Shown here: one piece after another, positions 7,536 through 14,210 of the stretch | Layout: the number at the start of each line of letters is the position of its first letter | How positions within the stretch are numbered: position 1 is the first letter of the stretch | NCBI GenBank assembly: GCA_052389435.1 | Contig: JBQTIB010000081.1 | Location: 1-58,772, forward strand | Direction: 5' to 3' | DNA from: JBQTKD01 sp052389435 | GTDB lineage: Bacteria; Actinomycetota; Actinomycetes; Sporichthyales; Sporichthyaceae | DNA: 58,772 nt | Position numbers and translations under genes: made by a program | Notes under the pieces: model-generated | What the model saw: the letters and a program-made list of their open reading frames with translations, nothing else | What the model was told of the DNA's origin: nothing | Databases searched by the model: none

Positions 7536-8997
7536 GTGACGGTCCGTCCAGGATGAGGGCGATGAGCGGGGCGAGCAGCCACCGCAGCGTCGAGGAGGCC
7601 ATGGGAGTGGTGGCGGGTTCGCCGAGGAACTTCTGCAGCGCCGCGACGTGCGCGGTCGGCAGGGCGGCGCCGGTCAGGCGAACGCCGAGCCGGGCGATCG
7701 CGTCGCCGCTGTTCGCCGGCGTCCCGCCGTAGAGGGTCGTCTTGTCGTAGGCGGCGAAGGCGTCCGACCACCAGTCCGCGGCCATCCCGAGGTGGTAGAG
7801 CCACATCGTGAGCAGCGTGGAGGAGGAGCGCCAGGCGGTCGCGACGTCCGGATAGCCGTTGGGCGGAACCCAGTCCAGCGGGACGTTGCCCATCGACTGG
7901 GTCGCCCAGTGCAGGGATTCGCACGCCTTGACGACCGAGGCCGGCTTCACGTCGAGAATGCGCAGGCTCGCGACCATGTTCTCCGCGGGGCGGCGTACCT
8001 TCGCGCCCCGCGAGGCCCAGAACTCACTCGACCTCAGGATGGTGTCGACCATCGGCATGATCTTCGTTCCGTTGGCCGTGTAGGCCTTGGCCACGGCGGC
8101 CACGAGGGCATCCGACGGGGTGTCGGATACGAGCCGGACGCAGAGTTTGCGGGCCAGCCGCGTCGCCGTCGAGGGGTGGGCTGCGAGATAGCGGATCAGG
8201 GCGTCGCCGCCGAGCTGACCGTCGTTGGTCGAGGAGTTCGCGTGGCTGAAGCCCAGCACCTTGACCGCGCCGGTGCCGTGGATCGAGGGCACGTAGGCGT
8301 AGCCGAAGCTCGTCCAGTTCACCGTGCGGCCGGTGAGCAGCTTGGCCGCGTTCTTCACGTCGGCCTCGGAGTAGACCAGGCCGACCGTGTGCAGTTCCAT
8401 CAGCTCGCGGGCGTAGTTCTCGTTCACCGCGGCCTTCGTGGACTGCGCGAGGTTCAGGTAGAGCAGCATCGCGGGATGGCGGGCCGAGGCCAGCAGCATG
8501 TTCGTGAACGAGCCCATTGCGTGCTTGCGGATCACCTCGCGGTCGTAGTCGTGCCGGGTGATCCAGACGTCCGGGGTGTTGTTGGCGACGTTGAGGTGGT
8601 TGGAGAAGAAGTCGACCAGCACCTCGTAGAGCTGGGCCCGGTTCCAGGTCTGCAGCCCCAGGGTGGTCTGGGTCAGCTGGTACATGACGTGCCAGCCGAA
8701 GTCCTGCCCGATCGACTTCAGGTAGGCCCAGGCGTCCGCCGGGGTCTTGGCGAGCACCGTCGACTGCGCGGCGACGGCCGGATCGCCGGCGTACCCCGCG
8801 TAGGTGGTCCCGGCCGCGATCTGCGCCTTGATCCAGGCCGGGATGCCGCTCTTGGCGATCTCGGCCCGCGCTGCGGGCGTCGGCCCGAAGGCCAGCCGCG
8901 AGAGCACGTGGTCGGTCGGATTCCACGTCAGCGGCGCCTTCGCCGTCTTGGTGGTCTTCGCGATCGCATCCGCGATGGTGGGGTAGATCGTGGTCAC
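7522..8997 (-). CDS. DUF1800 family protein
   Basis: A 491-aa DUF1800 protein, a family of unknown function almost always adjacent to DUF1501. Visible family motifs are HVLSRLAFGPTP near the N-terminus, the central LVDFFSNHLNV, HDYDREVIRKHAMGSFTNMLLASARHPAML, NENYARELMELHTVG, and the C-terminal SPNG-like WVPPNGYPD. I see no convincing Sec or Tat signal, so it may stay in the cytoplasm or leave together with its Tat-exported partner (inference). The GTG at 8997 follows GGGAG at suitable spacing. It is separated from the upstream purU by 94 bp. Confidence 0.9.
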   Translation of the reverse strand: MTTIYPTIADAIAKTTKTAKAPLTWNPTDHVLSRLAFGPTPAARAEIAKSGIPAWIKAQIAAGTTYAGYAGDPAVAAQSTVLAKTPADAWAYLKSIGQDFGWHVMYQLTQTTLGLQTWNRAQLYEVLVDFFSNHLNVANNTPDVWITRHDYDREVIRKHAMGSFTNMLLASARHPAMLLYLNLAQSTKAAVNENYARELMELHTVGLVYSEADVKNAAKLLTGRTVNWTSFGYAYVPSIHGTGAVKVLGFSHANSSTNDGQLGGDALIRYLAAHPSTATRLARKLCVRLVSDTPSDALVAAVAKAYTANGTKIMPMVDTILRSSEFWASRGAKVRRPAENMVASLRILDVKPASVVKACESLHWATQSMGNVPLDWVPPNGYPDVATAWRSSSTLLTMWLYHLGMAADWWSDAFAAYDKTTLYGGTPANSGDAIARLGVRLTGAALPTAHVAALQKFLGEPATTPMASSTLRWLLAPLIALILDGPSHALR

Positions 8998-9091
8998 GCG
9001 CCGCTCCCTGCAACCCCGCAGGCGCTTGACTACGCCCGGGCAGCAGTACCTTCGGCGCGGGCAGGCCCGGACCTGAGCCGGGCGGCGATAT

Positions 9092-9958
9092 CTAGTGGAA
9101 GACGACGGTTCGGTTGCCGTGTACCAAAACGCGGTCTTCCAGGTGGGCGCGCAGCCCGCGTGCCAGCACGACCTTTTCGATGTCGCGGCCCTTGCGGACC
9201 ATGTCCGCGACGACGTCGGAGTGGTCGACGCGGATGACGTCCTGCTCGAGGATCGGACCCGCGTCGAGGTTCTCGGTGACGTAGTGGCAGGTGGCCCCGA
9301 CGAGCTTCACGCCGCGGGTGTGCGCCTGGTGGTAGGGCTTCGCGCCGATGAAGGACGGCAGGAAGCTGTGGTGGATGTTGAGCATCCGGCCGCTCCACGC
9401 CTCGCAGAGGTCCGGCGGCACGATCTGCATGAAACGGGCGAGCACGATCGCGTCCGGCTCCTGCGCGTCGACCAGCGCGCGGATCTCGTCGAAGGCCGCG
9501 CGCTTGCCCTGCGCGCCGGGGGCGAAGGGCACGTGGTGGAACGGGATGTCGTGCGCCCGGGTGATCTTCTCCAGGTCCGTGTGGTTGCCGATCACGCCGC
9601 GCACGTCCATGAACAGCTCGCCGCCGGCGTGTCGGCCGAGCAGGTCGTAGAGGCAGTGCCCCTCCCTGGACACCAACAGCACCACCCGCGGCGGACGGGA
9701 GGTGTCGCTGACCCGCCAGTTGGCGCCCGCGTCGAACTCGGCGGCCAACGCGCCGAAGCGCGTCCGGAGCTCCTCGATCCCGTAGGCGAACGAGTCGGCC
9801 TTGACCACCTGCCGGGTGAAGAACCAGTTGGTGTCCGGGTCCGCGTGGTACCCGGCCTCGGTGATCGACCCGTTGGCCTCGGCCAGGAAGGTCGCGATGC
9901 GGGCGACGATGCCGGTGCGGTCCGGGCAGCCGAGCGTGAGCACGTAGTGCGAGGTCAT
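9092..9958 (-). CDS. purU: formyltetrahydrofolate deformylase
   Basis: PurU hydrolyses 10-formyltetrahydrofolate to formate and tetrahydrofolate, balancing the one-carbon pool. The protein is 288 aa: an N-terminal ACT regulatory domain (residues 1 to about 85; TLGCPDRTGIVARIATFLAE) followed by a formyltransferase-type catalytic domain with Asn194, His196 (NIHHSFLPSF) and Asp232 (ENLDAGPI) as the expected catalytic triad. The ATG at 9958 overlaps the stop of the upstream DUF6328 gene as ATGA, so the two are coupled. Confidence 0.96.
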   Translation of the reverse strand: MTSHYVLTLGCPDRTGIVARIATFLAEANGSITEAGYHADPDTNWFFTRQVVKADSFAYGIEELRTRFGALAAEFDAGANWRVSDTSRPPRVVLLVSREGHCLYDLLGRHAGGELFMDVRGVIGNHTDLEKITRAHDIPFHHVPFAPGAQGKRAAFDEIRALVDAQEPDAIVLARFMQIVPPDLCEAWSGRMLNIHHSFLPSFIGAKPYHQAHTRGVKLVGATCHYVTENLDAGPILEQDVIRVDHSDVVADMVRKGRDIEKVVLARGLRAHLEDRVLVHGNRTVVFH

Positions 9959-10479
9959 GGGTCCAATCTTTGCGGACGCGCCAGCAGAGTCCGACGGACG
10001 GCCCGGCGGGCGGCCAACGGGATGGCCGCCCACAGCAGGAACAGGACGGCGAGCAGCCCGCCGCCCATCGCGTAGCCCCACCCGCGGCCGAGCACGACGT
10101 CGAACACCAGCCACAGCACCGCCGCGAGGGACAGGCCGAGCAGCAGGATGCCCGCGACCGCGAGCCGCTGGGCCTGGCCGAGCATCAGCGGCCGGGCGCC
10201 GGCGCGGAAAAGCCATCGATGCAGCGCGACGGGTGCGATGAGCAAACCCGTGGACAGGACCGAGAGCAGGACGCTGGACAGGTAGACCGCGCGTTGGAAG
10301 TGGTCGAGTTCGACGAAGCGCGCCTGGAACGGAACGGTCAGCAGAAAGCCGGTGAGGACCTGCACACCCGTCTGGACGACTCGGAGCTCTTGGAGCAACT
10401 CGTTCCAGTGGCGGTTGAGCCGCTGCGCCTCGGTTTCGCTGCGCTCGGGGGTCAGCCACTCCTCGGTCATGGAGGACAT
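9955..10479 (-). CDS. DUF6328-like four-helix membrane protein
   Basis: A 174-aa protein with a short cytoplasmic N-terminus (ETEAQRLNRHWNELLQELRVVQTGVQVLTGFLL) followed by four predicted membrane helices and a basic C-terminus. The motif NELLQELRVxQTGVQ and the PFQARF segment match the actinobacterial DUF6328 family, sometimes annotated as an antiporter without proof. The start is the ATG at 10479; a second ATG at 10470 is equally possible. It forms a two-gene unit with purU through an ATGA overlap. Function unknown. Confidence 0.85.
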   Translation of the reverse strand: MSSMTEEWLTPERSETEAQRLNRHWNELLQELRVVQTGVQVLTGFLLTVPFQARFVELDHFQRAVYLSSVLLSVLSTGLLIAPVALHRWLFRAGARPLMLGQAQRLAVAGILLLGLSLAAVLWLVFDVVLGRGWGYAMGGGLLAVLFLLWAAIPLAARRAVRRTLLARPQRLDP

Positions 10480-10503
10480 GCTGCCCGGTCGCGTCAACAG
10501 CGA

Positions 10504-10538
10504 ACGGGCCCAGCGGCGTCCCGTTCCGCTGAGCCCGT
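10504..10538. terminator. 13-bp hairpin upstream of the DUF6328 gene
   Basis: Arms of 13 nt (10504-10516 and 10526-10538) pair with one mismatch across a 9-nt loop. For minus-strand transcripts from the ADP-ribosylglycohydrolase-like gene it lies downstream of the stop. There is no U-run, so its strength is uncertain. Confidence 0.4.
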
Positions 10539-10751
10539 GAGACGCAGGCCTCCACGATCGAGTGGCAGCTCGATCGGCTGTCCTTCGCGAGCAGCTGCCC
10601 CCTCGACGGCTGCTCGAGTTCTCAGACGCGGCGGCGGCCCGTCCGGTTGCACCAAGGGGGCGAAACGGACCGTTCGGCCACCCCGGCATCCTCCGTTCGT
10701 ACGATCCCGGGCCGCCACATCCGTCCAACGGCTCTCACGGAACCTCAGGGA

Positions 10752-11576
10752 TCACAGTCCGCGCAGGAGGTCCTCGTCGTCGACGGCGGGGGCCGCGGCG
10801 GCGAGCGTCCGAGCGCGCGCGATCAGATCCAGGGCGAGAAGGCCGCCGGCTCCGTGCAGTCGGTTCGCCCATTCGACGGGCACGGCGCTCGCTCCGTGGA
10901 CCGCGCCGAGCAGCGCCGCCGTCGCGACGGCCAGCACGCCGGAGCCGAGTCGGGCAGCGGCCACGAGCGCGTCCTCGAGGTGCTGCTCGGGGTCGTAGGA
11001 CAGCACCGGAGTGTGGACGATCGTCGCCCAGGCCGCCGCGACGGTGTCGGCCGCGCCCTCGCCCCGCGGAAACGGCTCCGGGGCGTTGACCTCGGCGGCG
11101 CGGAGCAGGACCTCCCACCGATCGCGAGCGGCAGCGGACAGCCGCGGCAGGGCCAGCAGCACGTCGAGCTCCCCGGTCAGGACGGCGTGGCGAACGGTCA
11201 GGCCCCAGACGGTGACGGCCTCGCCGGTCTCCTCCTCGAGGTGCGCGACGGCGGCCAGCGCGGCGGCGGCCGCCACGAGGGCGTCGGGGTCCGCGAGATG
11301 GGCGAGGGCGAGCGGTCCCGCCCACAGCAGCGGGCGGTCCGCGAGGCTCCACCACTCGACGGCGATGCGGTCCTCGGCGGCGAGGGCCCGCAGGTCTCGA
11401 CCGGCGACGGCGGCGTCGGTCAGCGCCAGTACGAACGCGGTGATCTCGGTCCACTCGCCGGTGGCCGGCAGCGGCGCGCCCGCCGGGGGCCAGAGCGGTC
11501 CCGCAACGAGCGCGTCGGCCGCAGCCGCGGCGACCAGTACCCCCGCGGCCCGATCGACCGTCGCTCCATCCGCCAT
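10752..11576 (-). CDS. ADP-ribosylglycohydrolase-like protein lacking metal ligands
   Basis: This 274-aa protein has the overall layout of the DraG/ARH family, which removes ADP-ribose from proteins or nucleic acids. The N-terminal GxxxGDALG is here AAAADALVAG (residues 17-26). The WTDDT metal site is WTEIT (42-46). The C-terminal GGDADT-like site is GSGVLAVAT, followed by the conserved ALLGAVHG and VPVEWANRL. Because the acidic ligands for the two Mg ions are mostly replaced, hydrolase activity is doubtful; a binding role for ADP-ribose or a related ligand is possible. The start is the ATG at 11576; a strong hairpin terminator lies 23 bp upstream of it. Confidence 0.75.
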   Translation of the reverse strand: MADGATVDRAAGVLVAAAAADALVAGPLWPPAGAPLPATGEWTEITAFVLALTDAAVAGRDLRALAAEDRIAVEWWSLADRPLLWAGPLALAHLADPDALVAAAAALAAVAHLEEETGEAVTVWGLTVRHAVLTGELDVLLALPRLSAAARDRWEVLLRAAEVNAPEPFPRGEGAADTVAAAWATIVHTPVLSYDPEQHLEDALVAAARLGSGVLAVATAALLGAVHGASAVPVEWANRLHGAGGLLALDLIARARTLAAAAPAVDDEDLLRGL

Positions 11577-11598
11577 GGGCGAAACCCTAGGCGGAGCC

Positions 11599-11637
11599 AA
11601 AAAAGCCAACCGCCTCGGGATGAACCGAGGCGGTTGG
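11599..11637 (-). terminator. strong rho-independent terminator in a 5' leader
   Basis: Read on the minus strand, a perfect 13-bp stem (11637-11625 with 11618-11606, 6-nt loop) is followed by TTTTTT (complement of 11604-11599). It ends 22 bp upstream of the ADP-ribosylglycohydrolase-like start codon. No minus-strand gene is visible upstream of it, so it is either an attenuator of that gene or the end of a small untranslated transcript. Confidence 0.8.
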
Positions 11638-12023
11638 GCGGAGTGGACGACCTCCGTCCCGGTGAGGATGTCCGTACGCCCGCGTCCGACCGACATGTGA
11701 ATCGATGGCCACCGACGGCGCTTGAACTCCGCTACTCGACGGTAACCGAGCACCCCGACGATTTCTTCCCGACCCGGCGTGAGCCGCGACACCTCCCCCT
11801 GGGGGTCGGTCACGTTCCCGCATCGTTCGCGTATCGGACCGCTGCACCACCCGCACGTCGAGCGCGGCGGATACCCCCGATCCGTAAATTTCCCGAGTGC
11901 AGGGCCAATCTCTCCCGGGACGTGGAGCGAAGAGGCTTGCGAAAGCGAGAGATCACAACCCCCGATTTCTCGTCACTTGGCGCACCTGAGGCGTGCGCCC
12001 CATCTCACTCAGGGACCAGACAC
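11638..12023. other. intergenic region, no gene seen
   Basis: This stretch lies between the minus-strand terminator and the plus-strand lipoprotein gene. It contains no convincing CDS or tRNA on either strand. A relatively A/T-rich segment around 11880-11970 and a short hairpin (GCGCAC/GTGCGC, about 11979-11998) lie just before the lipoprotein gene and may form its promoter and leader. Confidence 0.5.
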
Positions 12024-13328
12024 ATGCGAATCCTGCCCATCCGCAGCATTGCCGCCACCTCGCTCGCGGCCGTTCTCATCGCCGGCCTTGCGGCCTGCGG
12101 GGGCGACGACGAGGACACGGCGACCACCACGCCGGGTACCGACACCTCGGCGGGCACCAACACCGAGCCCGCCGCCGCCGCGCTCAAGGCCGTCGGCACC
12201 GGCAACCCGTTCGAGGACGCGCGCACCGCCGCCTCGCACATGCCGATGACCGCCGACGCGCTCGCCGGCGGCATCGCCAAGGCCGCCAAGCTCAAGGGCG
12301 CCGAGGAGGTCACCGGCGACGCCGCGAACCTGCGCGCCGGCCTGACCTTCCTGCTCACCGAGCACGTCTACCTCGCCGGCATCGCCGTCGCGACCGCCTA
12401 CGCCACCACCCCGACCTCCGAGGAGTTCAAGCTCGCGGCCGCGACGCTGGACAAGAACTCCGTTGCGGTCGCCGACGCCGTCGGCTCGATCGTGCCGGAC
12501 GAGAAGGAGAACTTCCTTCAGTCGTGGCGTTCGCACGTCGGCAACTTCGTCGACTACGCGGTCGGCGCGAAGACCGAGGGCGCCAAGGGCAAGAAGATGA
12601 AGGACGACGCCGTCAAGGCGCTCACCGCCTACGCGACCTCGCAGGGCGCGTTCTTCAACAAGATCACCGGCGGCGAGCTCCCGAAGGGCGCCGTCAAGGA
12701 CGCCTTCATGGAGCACATCCTGACCCTCGCCGCGGCCGTGGACTCCTTCGCCGCCGGCGACGGCAAGGGCTTCGACAAGCTCAAGACCGCCGGCGACCAC
12801 ATGGCCATGAGCGCCGAGGCGCTGACCGGCGGCATCGCCAAGGCCCTGAAGTACAAGGACGACCCGAACAGCGCCGCCTCCGCGGCCCGTTCCACGCTCA
12901 CCAGCCAGCTCACCACGCACACCTACCTGGCGGGCATCGCGGTCTTCGCCGCCTACACCGACCCGAAGAACATCGAGTCGGCCGGCTTCAAGGCCGCCGC
13001 GGCCGCTCTCGGCAAGAACACCAACGACCTGACCGCCGTGGTCAAGTCGGTCTCGACCGCCGAGGACGCCGCCACCTTCAAGCAGGTTTGGGCCTCGCAC
13101 ATCAACGACTTCGTCGACTACGCGGCGGGCGAGCTGACCAGCGACCAGGCCCTGAAGGACAAGGCCACCGCCGCCCTCGACGCCTACCGCACCTCCGCGG
13201 GCGGCTTCTTCGCGAAGGTCACCGGCGACGTCATCCCGGCCGACGCCGTCAAGGCGGAGCTCAAGACCCACATCGAGACCCTCTTCGGCGCGATCGAGTC
13301 GCTGAAGGCCGCTCTCGTCAAGTCGTAG
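12024..13328 (+). CDS. duplicated four-His helical lipoprotein
   Basis: A 434-aa lipoprotein: an N-terminal hydrophobic signal ends in the lipobox GLAAC with Cys25, then a Thr-rich linker. Two tandem domains follow, about residues 60-245 and 247-434. They align with an offset of 185-188 residues and share HMxM, HxYLAGIAV, WxSHxxxFVDYAxG and a late H. The protein has only eight histidines: 72, 114, 171 and 231 in the first domain and 259, 299, 359 and 416 in the second, all at matching places. Each domain looks like an all-helical bundle, so a buried metal or heme site with His (and Met from HMxM) ligands is a reasonable inference. The family is not otherwise recognised. The start is the ATG at 12024. 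Confidence 0.9.
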   Translation: MRILPIRSIAATSLAAVLIAGLAACGGDDEDTATTTPGTDTSAGTNTEPAAAALKAVGTGNPFEDARTAASHMPMTADALAGGIAKAAKLKGAEEVTGDAANLRAGLTFLLTEHVYLAGIAVATAYATTPTSEEFKLAAATLDKNSVAVADAVGSIVPDEKENFLQSWRSHVGNFVDYAVGAKTEGAKGKKMKDDAVKALTAYATSQGAFFNKITGGELPKGAVKDAFMEHILTLAAAVDSFAAGDGKGFDKLKTAGDHMAMSAEALTGGIAKALKYKDDPNSAASAARSTLTSQLTTHTYLAGIAVFAAYTDPKNIESAGFKAAAAALGKNTNDLTAVVKSVSTAEDAATFKQVWASHINDFVDYAAGELTSDQALKDKATAALDAYRTSAGGFFAKVTGDVIPADAVKAELKTHIETLFGAIESLKAALVKS

Positions 13329-13348
13329 TCCGCACAGCTAGGCCACTC

Positions 13349-13387
13349 GAGGCCCCGGCCGCCCCAATCCAGGGGAGCCGGGGCCTC
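13349..13387 (+). terminator. hairpin terminator after the His-rich lipoprotein gene
   Basis: Arms of 11 bp, 13349-13359 and 13377-13387, pair perfectly around a loop that itself contains CCCC/GGGG. It begins 20 bp after the stop codon. No U-run follows, which is usual in high-GC actinomycetes. Confidence 0.65.
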
Positions 13388-13406
13388 GGTGCGTCCGGGC
13401 TGACAG

Positions 13407-13440
13407 TTGCCTGGGTACGTACTACGTACTGATAAGAATG
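13407..13440 (+). promoter_or_regulatory. promoter/operator of the Crp/Fnr-type gene
   Basis: TTGCCT (13407-13412) is a possible -35. GTACGTACTACGTAC (13415-13429) is a palindrome with perfect 7-bp arms around one base. The AT-rich GATAAGAAT (13431-13439) is the likely -10. A palindrome lying between the -35 and -10 fits repression, possibly autorepression by the downstream regulator. Confidence 0.55.
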
Positions 13441-13460
13441 TCCTCGCCGCAAGAGGTGAG

Positions 13461-14123
13461 GTGTTCTTCGCGATGCTCGATTCGCTCGACGACGCCGATC
13501 GCCGCCGGGTGCTCGCGTGTGCGACCCGTCGGCGCTACGGGCGGCGCGACGTGCTTTTCCACGCGAACGATCCCGGTCGAGGCGTGCACCTGCTCGAGTC
13601 GGGCAAAGTCGCCGTCCGGATCGGCACCGCCGACGGCGGGGACGCTCTGATCGGCGTGCTCGGGCCCGGACAGGTGGTCGGCACGCCCGTTGCGCTGGGC
13701 GCGGATCCGGGCCGCGCAACCTCCGTCGTCGCCCTGGAACCCACCGAAACGCTGAGCATCGACCGAGCACGGTTCGCAGCTCTGCGCAGCGCCCACCCGA
13801 CCGTCGACGCGTTCGTTGTCGACGCCCTGGTCGCGGACGTCCTCCGCGCCAACACCCTGCTGCTCGACGCGCTGTTCGCCCCCGTCGAACTGCGCCTGCT
13901 CCGGCGCCTGGTGGATCTGACGGCGGTCTACGGCGGACCGGCCCACGGGCCGGCGCCCGTCGAGATCGCACTGACGCAGCAGGACCTCGCCTCGCTGGCG
14001 GGAACGTCGCGGGCGACGGCGAACCGGGTGCTGCGCGAACTCGAGGACGCCGGGACGGTGCGATTGACCCGAAACCGCATCCACGTCGTCGATCTGCCCG
14101 CCCTGGCGGAACGGGCACGCTGA
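13461..14123 (+). CDS. Crp/Fnr-family transcriptional regulator
   Basis: A regulator of about 220 aa. The N-terminal cyclic-nucleotide-binding-type beta-barrel runs from LDSLDDADRRRVLACATRRRYGRRDVLF to about residue 115. A long dimerisation helix follows, then a C-terminal winged helix with ALTQQDLASLAGTSRATANRVLREL as the helix-turn-helix (about 175-200). No Fnr-type N-terminal Cys cluster is present. The GTG at 13461 is preferred because AAGAGG precedes it; an ATG at 13473 is also possible. The palindrome at 13415-13429 is a candidate binding site. The ligand is unknown. Confidence 0.9.
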   Translation: MFFAMLDSLDDADRRRVLACATRRRYGRRDVLFHANDPGRGVHLLESGKVAVRIGTADGGDALIGVLGPGQVVGTPVALGADPGRATSVVALEPTETLSIDRARFAALRSAHPTVDAFVVDALVADVLRANTLLLDALFAPVELRLLRRLVDLTAVYGGPAHGPAPVEIALTQQDLASLAGTSRATANRVLRELEDAGTVRLTRNRIHVVDLPALAERAR

Positions 14124-14210
14124 GAACTCGGCGCGGAACGCCCGTTCGTCTCGGTGCGGGGGCGAGAATGGCCGGGAGGCACGCGCAGGGCGAGGGTGGG
14201 AGAGATCCGC

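Noticed and set aside
11641..11760. Possible tRNA on the minus strand (a GTTCAAGC word before a hairpin and U-run)
   Set aside because: No acceptor stem, D-arm or anticodon arm can be paired; only the terminator is real.
11880..12020. A riboswitch before the His-rich lipoprotein gene
   Set aside because: Short hairpins can be drawn, but I could not match the core motifs of any riboswitch class.
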